Positions 10,440-22,269 are shown, counted from the first letter of the stretch. The stretch is DNA of 64,000 bases from Angiostrongylus vasorum (GCA_018806985.1 JADANN010000260.1:1-64000), one strand, 5' to 3'. Made by a program: numbers and translations. Notes: generated from the sequence alone by a model not told the origin.

Positions 10440-10970
10440 CGCAGTTCACGCGCGATCACAAGGCATTCCTTCTTACGGTTAGTTTTTGGATTTCTGGAAT
10501 TAATCCAAAACGCTTCAAGAGTTTTACGCACAAATGTCTTGGATTCCTGTGCGAGTATATGACTCCTTCTAATTCGAAATCTTCTCCATTATGTGCGTGT
10601 GTCCTACGCTCCTAGGAATGTTTAGTTTCAATTTAAATTTACCGATTAGATGCTCGACTACGTACCAACGTATTCGTCCCCTCACGCTTTACAAGAGGTC
10701 CGATAAACTGTACTCGAACTTATGTAATCACCTAATCACCGTCTCTACCGTTAGGGCAAATTATGCAGTTTTTCGTAGTACACAGACGGTCATATAGGCG
10801 GTTACGAACTAGCTGGCGTCCTAGAGTGTCTGATGGTATTCTTATCATTCTTATGGAATTCTCTAGACTGTATGTTCTGGCAAAAGAAAACTGTTTGAAA
10901 AAGAAAAAGCGTACGAATCGAAATGAGTATGTATAGGCCGTACAGTCCGCTAACGTACACATTGAAATCA
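10440..10970 (-). mobile_element. Penelope-like element relic (linker to C terminus)
   Basis: Minus-strand remnant of a Penelope-like retroelement, which encodes a reverse transcriptase followed by a GIY-YIG endonuclease. Recognisable are the linker (SDTLGRQLVRNRLYDRLCTT, near 10840-10780), part of the Cys motif (CIICPNGRDGD, 10765-10732), and the conserved C-terminal tail where the + strand shows TGGAATTAATCCAAAACGCT (near 10495). The GIY-YIG core between them is largely scrambled. Compare the intact ORF at 50227-50943. Confidence 0.7.
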
Positions 10971-11578
10971 ACGCGCACGGCTACGAAAAGATCGAACCAT
11001 ATAAAGTAGCAAGATATTACGCTATTGAATGAGATAAATCTGCACATGCACGACAAAAGATTGAATATGCGAATCCCCGTTTTATTAATATTGAAATAAC
11101 GAGATAGAAAATGGACGAATATTTGGGATAGAACGTATTGTTGATTAAATAATGAAGTCCAAGGGCTCTAGTGAATTCGATACGCACTATTATTCTATAC
11201 TCTTCATAAGTACGGAAATGAAAGCCGTAACCAAGAAAATCTATTGTAGATGTAATTAGAAATGCAAAATCTACTTGCTCTATAAACGCATGATTACTAC
11301 AGCAGCCCAGAACATACACACGTCGCAAAAAGGAGAAGAGAAATTTCCTTCGATTGCGTTTCACCGTTATATAAATCGCAGTGCTGGTCGGAGCAAAGAA
11401 TAAGGCGGCATGAAGTTCTATTAAACCTCTGGAACAACTTGACAGAACCGTCTTGGATTCTCCTATTTCAAGCTAACACATTAAAAAGTAGCTTTATCAC
11501 ATAAAAAGATAATGTGGAGACAATTGTAATAAAGATAACTAGAACGAAACAACAACAAGACGGTACTAAACTACATAC

Positions 11579-12182
11579 CTATTTCGGACCTTCGTATAGA
11601 TTTTGGAGCACAACCCTCCTCCCACAATCGCTTCGTTTCCTCATCTGCGTTCTCCTTGTATTTTTGGAACATTCTACTGCTCAACGTGATCCACTCGTAT
11701 TACTCGCTTGAGCAGCTACAAAACGAACAACATTATGAAGTAGTTTTAAATCAGAGTCCGTTCACTCACATTTATACCACTGAAGTTGTCAGAGGCCAGC
11801 ACCGTACCTCTTTGGTCTTGATAGCACAAGAAACAAAATCCTCTGGATTTTTCAGTGTCAGCAAGATGCAGTAGGTTGATATTGATCACTTTACCGAGCC
11901 TATAACGCAACGGTTACTCGAACAATAAAAGCAGAAGTGTAGAGGGATAACGAGCAAAGTCCCAGCAAAACGCAAATCCAGACAGAAAACTGAAAAAACT
12001 TACTGCGAAAAGACATTGATTATGTTACCTTCTGTGAGGTCATACGGCAATCCTCCGATGTAGATCCACGCAGAACCCTCATAGCTCTGGTGCCAGGATT
12101 TTCTTAAGTCACCAGCAATACGTAATTTGGGCTCTCTTTCATTCAGCTCGTTTTGGTTCCTGGTGTTCCTTAGTGGATTCAT
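11579..12182 (-). pseudogene. RBMX2 / IST3-type RRM splicing factor, unprocessed pseudogene fragment
   Basis: Homologue of RBMX2 (yeast Ist3/Snu17), a nuclear RRM protein of the RES/spliceosome complex. Three minus-strand exons are visible. Exon 1, 12182-12004, starts at ATG, includes NELNEREPKLRIAG and SAWIYIGGLPYDLTEGNIIN, and is followed by GTAAGT. Exon 2, 11899-11770, preceded by TATAG and followed by GTGAGT, holds GKVININ and SRGFCFLCYQDQRGTVLASD (RNP1-like). Exon 3, 11715-11579, preceded by TTTGTAG and followed by GTATGT, begins VIRVDHVEQ, which ends the RRM, and continues KENADEETKRLWEEGCAPKS. Exon-intron phases fit. Exon 3 has an in-frame TAG (11674-11676) right after VDHVEQ, where a Tyr codon would fit, and a one-base insertion in an A run near 11660. 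Introns are kept, so this is a genomic duplicate or decayed gene, not a retrocopy. The Lys-rich C terminus is not found downstream. Confidence 0.85.
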
Positions 12183-12214
12183 GACCTAAACCACTCGTTA
12201 TAAACCGTCCACTT

Positions 12215-12415
12215 GTGGGACAGTTAGAGAAATATTTCAGTGATAGCGAACCATTTCGGAAAAAAGGGCAAAACATGTGTTCAAATAGAAGGATGACCAA
12301 ACAAGAACCATTTAAGAGCAACATGCATGACCGATATCCAGGAAAGCTTGAAAAGCCAAAGAAAAAATCTGTTGATACGCGCCATTCTAGACAGGATAAG
12401 AAAGAACTAAAGTAA
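12215..12415 (+). other. Charged ORF beside the RBMX2 relic
   Basis: A 66-codon + strand frame, rich in Lys/Arg (KLEKPKKKSVDTRHSRQDKK), starting just outside RBMX2 exon 1 and pointing away from it. Its composition resembles the basic tails of RBMX2-type proteins, so a rearranged tail exon is possible, but I see no specific match. It may be chance. Confidence 0.2.
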
Positions 12416-12804
12416 CCACAGTAAACGTTACATTACCATTCGTCGAAAATTAGGGTTCCAGAACCTCAGTCGAAACTCCTGACATGAGAAGGCAAGCCCG
12501 GTAGGCGATCACAGAACGCTACGGAAGCCCATCTCGTCCGCTAACTTCGCCGGTACACAAAAACGCCATAAAAGCAAGACAAACGTAGTTAATTAACTAG
12601 TGAGTTGTAATCAAAAGTGCCAGCACATCTAAGAAGTACCATGAACTATTTCGAAAGAAAGTATTTCAAGAATACAGTAAGAAAGTAAACTTCGCCTGAG
12701 TTGTAAGTTCATGCTAGTATTTCTACTTTTGGCTAGCATTATAAAACCTTATTAGGTCAGTGTTAAATGTTTGTGGATTTCAAAAGAAAGCAAATAACAC
12801 GAAT

Positions 12805-13085
12805 CAGAGACGGTCTCGATGAGAAATAGAGCTCGTTTTCATCCGAGAAAACGTGTTCACTATTTTCCAGATTAAAATCACCTTTGTAACTTTTATTTCA
12901 TTCCGCCATATTAAGTTTTGTCCAAGAAATTCTCCAAAATTATGTACTCGGCTTAGTAGCGGTGATTGTGGTCCTTTACATTCTCCTTTTTCAGCAAGGA
13001 GGTAAACATGAAGTGCGAAACATTTTGCCCTCTTAAGTAGCTCGAAAGCTAATCGAAGCATTGACAAGCATACAATGTATGACAT
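12805..13085 (-). other. Candidate exon, unidentified
   Basis: A minus-strand frame with a real ATG (near 13085) stays open for 93 codons and contains LLAEKGECKGPQSPLL and HNFGEFLGQNLIWRN. A possible donor (CAAAG then GTGATT) lies near 12880. No family recognised, no second exon found; could be chance. Confidence 0.2.
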
Positions 13086-13164
13086 TTTGATTGCTTTTCT
13101 AACTTTCCTGTCGTAGTTTTGAAGTGTTCCAGAGTTTCAAAATTGTTTACTATTCATTCCTTCA

Positions 13165-13535
13165 AGCGGATTACCGCCTCATCGTAGCTGAGAGGTGTTC
13201 CTGGGTGTTGGGCTGCGATGTACCGCGAGAGGAGTTATCGCCCTTTCAGGTTCTTCCAAGCTGAGAAGGAGCAAAGCGTTTCCGTCAGGAAGCCCAGCTA
13301 AGAGTAAACCAATACCAGGATCCACCACCGTCATGGTATCAAACTAGTCGTATGGTGCAAATTTCCCTCTGACCCACAAGGGCGGCGACAACCTGTGGTG
13401 GTGATGAGCTGGGACTGAGTTTGGCCAGGCTGTGCTTGGGACTCCAGTGAACCCAAATGACAAAACAAACAGGTCTCCGAAGAACTGAGATTGTGCTGGG
13501 ACCGGCACAACCAGTGAAGACGGGTCATTCAAGCA
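13165..13535 (-). repeat. Interspersed repeat family A, copy 3
   Basis: Same orientation as the copy at 1030-1400, with the landmarks GGTGTTCCTGGGTGTTG, TCAGGAAGCCCAGCTAAGAG and CCACAAGG. It lies between the RBMX2 relic and the RTE element. Confidence 0.75.
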
Positions 13536-13650
13536 TCCAAGTATTTACTATTCCTTGGTGATGGTACAGTGTGAGTAAATATATGTTGAAATCATCCGAA
13601 CGACTTCATCTTACAGTAAACGAGACGAGAAGAGTGATATTAAACCTGTA

Positions 13651-16600
13651 TCACCTGTAGTCCCGTTGATCGGCGAGTGACGCGAGCCGGCGCCAGTAAT
13701 TCCTCCATTTTTCCGTGTCGCGTGCAAGGGTACCCCAGTGGGTTCTGCTCCTTCTAGGGACTCGTCGAGCATCATATCATTCTTCTAGGCTCCTCGTGAA
13801 GAACTCTGACCATCGGGTCGGTGGTCTTCCTGCAATACGTTTGACATCCCGAGCAATCCGTTCACTAACGGCTCTTGTTCATCGGTTGTCATTCATACGC
13901 AGTGCGTGTCCGGTCCACCTTATCTTCGACTGTTTGGCGTACAGAACGGCATCTTTGATTTTTTGATCGTTGACGCAGGTCGGAGCTTCGGATCCCATCC
14001 TTTACATGTGTGAAACGGGATGCTCCTAGCATCTCCCTTTCGACTGCGCGTTCGATAACGCTGAGTGATCTTTCATCCTGCTTACGCAGAGACCACGTTT
14101 CTGACGCATACGTTAACGCAGGAAGTACCATTGAGTGGAAAAAGGTGAGCACGGAGTCGTGTGTTCTTTTTTAACTTCACTACATCCTCGATGCTCTTGA
14201 AAGCTCCCCACGCCGCTCGTTTCCTTCTGCTCAGCTCTGGAGCTAAGTCATTCATCACATTGATTTCTCAATCTAGATAGACATAATTGGAGCATTCGGA
14301 GATATTCCTTCCGTTCAGAGCGAATGGGGCATACGAAACCAATCCGTTTCTGGTGAACATCGTTTTTTGTGAGATTTAGTAGAAGACTAATCTTTCCGCA
14401 GGCTTTATCAAAGCCGACAAGCATACGTTCCGTTTGGCTAATGTTTGGTGTTATAAGGACGATGTCATCAGCAATGCGAAGATGGTGTAACTGCCGACCA
14501 TCGATTTTCATTCCCATATTATCCCATTCCAATGCTCGCATGACGTTCTGAAGGGTGGCGGTAAATAATTTTGGTGAAATGGTATCGCCTTGACTAACCC
14601 CCTCTTTTGACGTCAATGTTAATATTGTTGTAGAATGGTGATATCTTGGTTGTCAATTTTTTGTACAGCTCACGAAGAATCTTTATGTACTGAATGGGGA
14701 CTCCTTGAGTATCAAGGGCTTCCATGACTGCTTCTATCTCATTTGAGTCAAAGGCCTTCTTTAAATCGATGATAGTGAGAAAGAGCGGTCCTTTGTACTC
14801 TCGCGATATTTCAATGAGTCTTGTTATCGTGTTGATGTGGTGCTTTTCGAAACCCTGCTTGCTTACACGACTGTCCCTCATCCAGTGTTCTGTCAACCCA
14901 GTTTAGTATGACTCGAGTGAAAAGTCTGTACACGACAGGAAGCAAGCAAATTGGGCGATAGTTGCCTATATCGTGCAGGTCACCCTTCGTGAATAAGAAC
15001 GCGGCCTTGCTGGTCTTCCACTGAGTAGGGACCTTGCACTCAGATAGGTAACGTGTGAAGAGCCAAGCCAGTGTGTTTACGAGGACTGGCGGAAGGTTTC
15101 TCAGGTGTTTTGGTCTTATCCATTCCGGACCTGGTGCTGTTCAGTTTTTCACCGAAGGAATGGCATGTCGGATTTCGGAAGGGAGAATCGGTGGTACAAC
15201 ATATCCATTCTCCTTTATTTCATATGACGGGAGGTGAACGTGGCTGTCGAAGAGATCTGAGTAGTATTCGTGAATGATTTTCTCCATTGCCTTTCTGGGC
15301 GCTGTAACTGTTCCGTCTGGTCGTCGGAGTCCAATCATCTTGGTCTTGTAATTGGCGAAGCTTCGGTGGGCTTTGCGAATGCTTTTGCCAGCCTTTGCAC
15401 CTTCGACCATTACTGCTGCTGTTCTCTCTTTAAGATCTTTTATTGACTGTCTGCAAGTTCGGACGTTAGATCGCTGTTGCGTGCAGCTCGTGCGATTCCA
15501 TGCTGGCGTATTAGTTCAAGGGTTTCTGGAAATAGACGTCTCTTGGTGACTTTCGGACTCTCAGCTTTCATAGCGCTATCGTGAAGATATTGATTGAGTC
15601 GATCGTATTCTTCGTCGGTGTTATCGATAGTGGCATCTTCCCAACAGCCGACTAATGAATTGAATAAGTTCAAGTTCACGGTGGTTCTGGGACTTCGGTT
15701 TTTTCAACTTAGCCGCATTTTTCTCCCTTCCACGAGCAATAGAATCTTGCACGAAGGAGACGATGATCTGATCCTGTGTAGAGTTTCGGGACAACAGAGA
15801 CATCACTTAGGCAAAACCTTCTATTTACTATGATGTAGTCTATTTCGTTATAGTGCTCTCCATTGGGAGATTCCCACGTCCAGCGTTGAGGGTAGGACTT
15901 CTGGAATTGCGAGTTACCATGGATGGTTTTCGTCGCCATGGTAAACTCAGACAGCCGCTCACCCTGTTCGTTCCATTCTAGCCCATGGGTCCCTATGTGA
16001 CGTTCTCCTTGGTCCAATCTTGGCGTTGAATTCCCCAATGATGACCTTGAAGAATGTAGCGTCTTCTCTGTAGAACATCTTCAAGTCCATATAGAGCGTT
16101 TCGACTTCTTCTTCGTCATAGTTTGATGTCGGCGCGTAAAAGATTGTCAAAGCCAGTATTGATCCACATCTTTTCAGTCGTAAACGTCCCATTCGGGTTG
16201 TAAGCTGTTCGAATGAATCGATGTTCACGGAAGAAGTCGTGCTGACGAGAACACCGACGTCGCCGACTCCTCTACTGTCGCATGTTCCGGGGAACAGTTC
16301 TTCTCCAGTGTCATAGACGGCGCTGAATGGGTGGCGGTGGGGTCGCCTCGTCTCGCCCAGGCCGATGACGTCGTACTTTATCCTTCTTGCTAGCATGAGC
16401 AAGTCTTCTATCGAGGACTCTGATGCGAGTGTACGTGCACTGTAGTTACAGATCGTTACCATAGTTCTTTGTAATCCAGGCAGCTTCCATTGGTTCTGAG
16501 ATTTTAGCAGCCTCTCCCTACTCGTCCTGCCCAACGTTACAAAATTGGGGGGCTCTTTCGAGGTCAGGGGAATGAGGCCCGTTTTTTTTTACTGTGTTTA
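13651..16600 (-). mobile_element. RTE-type non-LTR retrotransposon, nearly full length, broken
   Basis: Minus-strand RTE-clade LINE with an N-terminal AP-type endonuclease and a reverse transcriptase. Endonuclease 16534-15750: ICNYSARTL, LGETRR, a GEFNAKIG block where active enzymes have GDFNA (the aspartate is Glu here), and GSDHRLL at its end. Linker 15680-15140. RT 14900-14250: LTIIDLKKAFD (block A), KEGVSQGDTISPKLF (block B) and RIADDIVLIT (block C; ADD kept). C-terminal region (TYASETWSLRKQDERSLSVI, 14100) with the stop at 13651-13653. The frame changes at least five times, so it is dead. Length near 2.95 kb is close to the usual 3.2 kb. The 5' end stops at about 16635 against the IR element. 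Related copies: 61384-64000, 49590-50110, 51240-51590 and 59955-60480. Confidence 0.9.
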
Positions 16601-16639
16601 GCATTTTGATACCCACGTGTAGCTTGCTGGTATAGCAAC

Positions 16640-17750
16640 TATTCCCAGAATAGTTTCTATTTTCCTTCTGTATCTGTTTCTATCTTTGTATGACTGTATG
16701 TTTCGGAAATAAGTGTCATATCCAGTTTTCTCAAGTTGCCTAGCAAGTGTCGTAGAACGTAAATGTCTTGATCCCGTGCTAAGGAACTTCGATCGCTGTA
16801 AACAGTATTGTTACGCAAACCTATTCTTAGAATCTGAACTTGTTGTTTGTTATTACTGTCCAAAAGTTATCGTACATGCAATAACAAGAAGTGCATGAAG
16901 ATGCTTGCGAGAGCAGTCGTCTGCCAGCTGACCTTAGTATATTGAGAGGATTTGGAGAGGCAGCTGACGGATGTTTTCGGTAATGATGCTAAACCTATGC
17001 CAAATACCGCCTTCTCCGGAAGCATATAAATAGCTTCGTGAATTATTATCCAGGTAAGCCCCTGTCAGCGCTCGTCTGCTTCTTAGGTCCGTACCGTATT
17101 GATCTCGTGTGTCACCAATGTAGATTATCGCAGTTGTTAAGTCATACTGCACATAGTCAATACTGTACATTGGACTCATCATATCATTATTGAATGACAC
17201 TTGCGAATTGTACGTTAACTTAGCATCATCATCACTACGTCACGTTTCCCACCAGCCCAATGTATCGTCATCGTCATCCTGATCCTCATCTCCTAGTGTC
17301 ACTCTTCATTGTTTATCAATTGATCTGCGGTGCGTTGTCAGTAGCGGCGGCTATCCTAAAATGCGTTCTGTCTGCAACGCCATAGGTGGCATGTACCATT
17401 CCTCCCACACGGTACGCCATGCCTACAAGGCCGCTGCCCGGCCAACTCATGCTGTGTATTTGATAAACCGCTATAGGCTTCTCATTTCTCAGTAGTTATA
17501 TTAGGTACAGCACCTCATAGTCTTGAACTTGCCTCATTTGTGTGCTAGTAGTTCTCCGTCGATATTACTGTTGTATTCATGTTGTGTTTATGTATTAAAC
17601 GGCTTAATTACCCAAGTTTGAGGTATTGCTCTGTGACAACTACGAAAAGTCCCGCGTGGCGTCTTATCACGAAGTCGAGCATCCTGCTTAGAGCTAGTGG
17701 TTATACGGCGAGAACTGACTCGAAGGCCTATATTCCACCAGCAGCTGCAT
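16640..17750 (-). repeat. IR element, right arm
   Basis: Reverse-complement partner of 2950-4489, about 12 kb away. It begins TATAGCAACTATTCCCAGAA directly at the truncated RTE 5' end and runs to about 17750, where the tRNA-like palindromic element cuts in. It lacks the block of about 425 bp seen in the left arm (junction near 17508). The close match implies a recent duplication or two recent insertions. Confidence 0.75.
17601..17622 (+). other. SL1 spliced-leader exon relic in right IR arm
   Basis: Mirror of 3081-3102: GGCTTAATTACCC then AAGTTTGAG, 21 of 22 bases of nematode SL1, followed by GTATTGCTC. Both IR arms share it, so it was present before the arms duplicated. Confidence 0.8.
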
Positions 17751-17920
17751 TAGCGGGCCCTCCACGTGGGATCAGCGAATTGCTACCAGACCTGTCTCGG
17801 GTAATAAAAGTCCAGAGTAGATAAATCGGTAGGCAACCACAGGTCGTTGTAAAAAGCAGATATGCATCCCATCAACTTTGTGATGCTACAAATAGAGTCA
17901 GATGCAGAAAGCCTCCCTAA
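17750..17920. repeat. tRNA-like palindromic element fragment
   Basis: Weak remnant of family B, including CACGTGGGATCAGCGAATTG and the end motif with a shifted GTAGGCAACCACAGGTCGTT. It truncates the right IR arm. Confidence 0.4.
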
Positions 17921-20160
17921 AAAAACTAACCAATCCGGAGAACTTTATGCTTTTAAGGCTTTATTATTACTTTTTTTCACTGTTAAAATTACGGCTACAG
18001 TGGGCAGCGCAATGGTAATGATGCTGTTCCTGACGTGCACGATTCCGCTTCGAGCCCCCATTGGCTTACCAAGCTTCTCACGCCTCCGGAGTCGATTAAT
18101 TGGTACAGACCACTTTTAGATCCAACTCACTGCTTGAGCTCCACAGTGAGACGCACTAGTACAGCTACCCCAGGATTCTTGGGTGAATCGACTCAACCGA
18201 CATTTGAAATTGACGATTAAACTAAAAATGGACTGAAACAAACAAGCAACTTTTTAGCAAATGGGTAACTGAGCAAAACTCTTAACTTCACAAAAAGATG
18301 GGCTATTTAGGGAACGTTCGGTCGTGGTTAGTCACAGAAGAAGTGTGGATTCGATTTCATGGGAAAAATATGTAAGAAGGAGAAGAACACGATGAGAAGT
18401 GATATCATCTCATGGGTTGTCTCCAAAATCGCATAGGCCATTACAGTGAACACAGATTTCGGCTCGGTTCGGTACTTTTTGTGTTTAGTTATGGAGGTGT
18501 TTAGCTGGGTAGATTGCAGTCAACCTGACCTTCCAAGGCTCTCTGGAAGGCGACATCCGCCAAAACGTCAGCTTTATCGTAACAAAGAATAAAATAATAC
18601 CTCGTGTTTGCTCAGCAAGAACATAAAGAATTACTCCATCATAGCTATCCTTTCCTTCGGAAGCAGAAACTAAACAAGTGGATCGATGTTGGAAGGTCGT
18701 GTTAGCATTGCTATCATAATGATGGGAATCACTAATTCGTGATGGATAGCTAGGATTTTTTGTCATACCTAATACATTAGTAATATAATTGAAATTCTTA
18801 ATTTTTTTTTGCTGCCAGTTTTTTTCATGGCGTGGTCTGACGTAGAATACAACCACAAGGTTGCAGAGATATGAGCAAAACTTGATACCTCCGGTGCACA
18901 TCGAACCCTCAATTACCTCTTCTAGGGCTCACGAACAATCCACCACACCGACCGGGCCCCCCACTTTACCATTTACCCATCCATGTCTTTGCTGTCAGTC
19001 CTGCAAGTAACGACTGATATCGGGGTGGGCGCATTGCGCAATACACTGCAAAGATATTGGAGCCTTTCGTCAACGTCTAAGAATTGTTGTTGACGTTCTC
19101 CTTCCCAAAAGACTCCATCAACAGTAACTTCCCGGTAGATGCGTTTTGTCCCTCTTTCACCGTTTTAATGTCATATCTAGCTATACTCATATCGAATAAT
19201 CTACCCACTCTAGAAGACATTGCGAAATCTATCGTTGGTCCACGGACAGTCTGTTTTAGACTGTTTCAAGAAGGTGTGTTTCAGTTAGCCATCTAGTACA
19301 AAGATAAAGATAACGTGTATCGCTCATTCATGAGGAAGTTTGATGTACTGAAATTCCTCGTTCGAAATTAACAACCATAATACACTTCTCGAAATAAGAC
19401 TACGTAATCGTGGTCTGGAAATTAGCGTCTGACCTAGATTACAACATTGATTCCAGTTCAGATGATTCGTATTTGGTTTACGAAATTGCTGAAAAAAAGC
19501 GAGTAACGATGAATCAGTAATGTACCTGGTCCAGGAAATGTGGCCGTTCACACGAGTGGCATTGGTCAACTGTCCACTCTCGAGAGTCCATTTCTCCTGC
19601 GAACATCGTTTCTGCGGATGCCACTGGTGTTTCCGAGGATTCTATCACGAACACTCGCCGTATTCCCATTCTTACTGCGAAGGGGCATCCGCACCCCTAC
19701 TACACAATCATCCGCCACCATTCAACGCCCTTATGGCGTTCGATCACAGCACATTTCCATGAGTATGGCATTGTTGATTCGTCTGGATAAGGCTCCCTTG
19801 CGGACAACCATCCATGCAACGGTTGCTATAGCTGCTAGTTGCTTTCCTTCATTTACAAGTGGTTGCACTGTCACTTATACAGTGAAATTTCTGTTGTATT
19901 CTAGTCCATCTAGTTGACGTCCTACATCTTTGTTAGCGCACATGTAAACGATTTTATTCTTTATCTATTTATTTCATGTACTGGTAGAGCCGCGTAAGAT
20001 TTTTCCTGTGCCCACTATGACTTTGCTGAATTACGAAGTTGGTTAATTTATATTCACAGATACTGAAAAACCCATCGGCCTACTCTAACTCCGAAGTGAA
20101 TATTTCACAAATCGGTAAATATGTTCCTACGAACTACCGTTTTTAGAGGCGACGCGACGT
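17920..20160. other. Low-information region
   Basis: No convincing gene. A hammerhead-like remnant lies at 18539-18572 (+) with changed core bases (CTGGAAGG … CCAAAAC GTCAGC). The frames of 120-140 codons (18485-18901 minus, 19540-19917 plus) show no family features. A minus-strand run near 19690-19540 has a coding look (ETPVASAETMF, DQCHSCERPHFLDQ, then a GT) but stops interrupt it. Confidence 0.4.
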
Positions 20161-20200
20161 TGCTATAGATGTTCTTATTATTGTTGTTGTTGTAACAATG

Positions 20201-20233
20201 GCCAACGCTTCGGCGACATCGCCTGCCTCAGAG
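20201..20233 (-). ncRNA. Hammerhead-like motif, degenerate
   Basis: Minus strand: CTCTGAGGC, perfect stem GGCGATGTCGCC, GAAGC, GTTGGC. Stem II is preserved, but the conserved A of CUGANGA and one A of GAAA are changed. TTG repeats precede it, as at other PLE ends in the window. Confidence 0.4.
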
Positions 20234-20274
20234 CTTTGCCGTTGGACCACCAATGTGTAGTTAACGAAGGATGA

Positions 20275-20570
20275 TCGTCGTCAAGGGTGGCGCCTGTGGC
20301 ACAGTGGTCGGAGGCGCGTGCAATACACATGGGATCGATCCCAGCGTGGGTAGCTCACCAAGCCTTCCATCCTTCCGGGGGGTAGCAAATTGGTAGCAAT
20401 CTTATATGAGACAATAGCAGCACTGGCTCGATACATCGGTAGGCCACCGCGATTCATTGTAAAGGCCGGATATGCATTCAGTCGCCTCCAAATGACGCTT
20501 AAAGAGGTAGAATGCATGGCGCATCCCTCAGGGTTTGATCAATGCTGAGAGCTTAATCCTCTACCCTTTA
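20275..20570. repeat. tRNA-like palindromic element, partial
   Basis: Carries the clearest tRNA-like head: TGTGGCACAGTGGTCGGAGG (box A-like) and CACATGGGATCGATCCCAGC (box B-like), then the right inverted-repeat end with CCTCAGGGTTTGATCAATGC. A second partial copy follows at 20670-20960. Confidence 0.65.
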
Positions 20571-20669
20571 TGATTACCCGTTGACAGTGGTTAGTTTTTT
20601 AAGGAAGGAATGAACGCAACGGACGTCCCATTGAACTTGATGACGACGAATTAAAGGTACTAAAAGGGT

Positions 20670-21720
20670 GAAAAAAAAGGATAAAGCTTTCGGCGTTGAT
20701 CAATTTCTGATATATGCGCCATGCATCCGACTTCATTAAGTATCGTTGGAGGTGAATGAACTCATATCTGGAATTTACAATGACTCGTCGTGGTCCACCG
20801 ATGTATCAAGAAAGCACTGCTCTCTTCCAAGACAAGTCCGGTACCAATTTACTGAGCCCGGATAGATGGACGAATTGGTGGGCCATGGGCGTGGGGATCG
20901 ATTCCACGTGTGTGCCGCAGCGGCGCCTCCAAGCCCTACGCCACACCTGCCCTTTGAAGGCACTAGCGGAAGAAAAGACACGTGCAGCTGTTCGAGAGCT
21001 TGAAGAACGGCTTTGCGTAAGCACAGGAACAATTTCCACTCAGTTGAATCCCACTGGAAAGGCAAAAAAACTCGACAAGTGGGTGTCACACGAAGTAAAC
21101 GATGGTCAAAAAATTAGCCGTTTTGAAGTGTCGTCTGCTCTTATTCTGTGCAACAAAAACGATCTTTTTCTTGACCGAATTGTGACGTGCGACGAGAAAT
21201 GCATTCTGTACAACAACCGGCAACTTCAGTTAAGTGGTTGGATTACGATCGGGCTCCACAGCGCTTCCCAAACCTGAAATTGCACCAAAAAGGGTCATGG
21301 TGACTGTTTGGTGATCTGCATCCGGGCTGATTCATCCCAACCTTTTGAATCCGGGCGAAACGATTACGGCAGAGAAGTAATGTTAATCGATGAAATGCTT
21401 CATAAACTCAACAGCAATACTCAACAGAAAAAGATCAATCCTTCTCTACGACAACGCCCGGCCTCGCGTTGCAGAACCAGCGCTGCACAAGTTGAACGAG
21501 TTATGCTACGAAACTTTGCCTCATCAGACTCTCATCTACAGACTACTACTTCTTCAAGCACCATGGCAACTTGTTGCGCGGAAAATGCTTCACCCATCAC
21601 GATGACGCAAGAAATGCCTTCAACGAATTCATCGCTTGCAGAACTCCAGAAATTTATGGAACTGAAATAAGCAAACTTATCTGTTTTGGCAGAAGTGCGT
21701 GGATTAAAATGGCTTTCATT
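20670..21720 (+). mobile_element. Mariner relic joined to a tRNA-like palindromic element
   Basis: From 20670 to about 20960 this is the left half of family B, containing GTGGGGATCGATTCCACGTG. At about 20960 it passes into a mariner transposase without its N terminus: AAVRELEERLCVSTGTIS, GKAKKLDKWVSHEVND and FLDRIVTCDEKCILYNN, the last with the first catalytic Asp and a Trp-to-Cys change. The frame then shifts: LLYDNARPRVAEPALHKLNE (second Asp, near 21440), later DDARNAFNEF and RTPEIYGTEISKLI. The third catalytic block is not intact. A 173-codon frame spans the junction, but its first 60 codons are noncoding repeat. Confidence 0.85.
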
Positions 21721-21869
21721 TTGATTATTAAAGTTTTAGTTGAAGCAGGTTATAACATCTTAAATAATATAGTTGAGAACGTTCATTTATTTTTGAAGAA
21801 CCTGGTAGAACACTCTCCATTCGCCGTATTGGGATGTTGTTATGAGGACTTCGTGACGTAATATAAAAG

Positions 21870-22150
21870 TGTCTCTGTGGTTATTAGATGGTATTTATAG
21901 TCTAATAACCAATACCAATACCAAGGTTACCCCGCCATCCTTGTATCAAATTAGATTAAGCACAAAGAAATTCTGTTTGCTCTCACAAATCAAGTTCTAT
22001 GTCTGGCTCGTCGAAAAAGAAACTAATGCAGCCAGTTATGCTCCTCGCTCCTGCTCTCATATTAACACTAGCTGTTAATGTGAGGAGTCATCCGATTAGT
22101 AATTTCTTCAAAAAGAAAGGTGAAAAAAGTGTATATACCATAATGTTGTT
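21870..22150. other. No recognisable feature
   Basis: AT-rich sequence between the mariner relic and a SINE; nothing supported. Confidence 0.4.
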
Positions 22151-22260
22151 GAGATATTTGCAAATTTCCCGACCGCTGATGTCTGCGGTGGGGACTGAAC
22201 ACGCTATTATCCTTTCCGGAGGCTAACGCGTTCACCACCACACCATGCGAGTCCAATAAA
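22150..22260 (-). repeat. tRNA-derived SINE, copy 3 (fragment)
   Basis: Reverse orientation: CCGCTGATGTCTGCGGTGGG, CGCTATTATCCTTTCCGGAG and GCGTTCACCACCACACCATG correspond to the tRNA-like part of the family. The tail is reduced to GAGATATTTGCAAAT. Confidence 0.65.
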
Positions 22261-22269
22261 TTCTAAGTG

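Noticed and set aside
19520..19917. Two overlapping + frames of 80 and 125 codons
   Set aside because: No family motif or splice evidence; a minus-strand reading is as good, and stops interrupt it.
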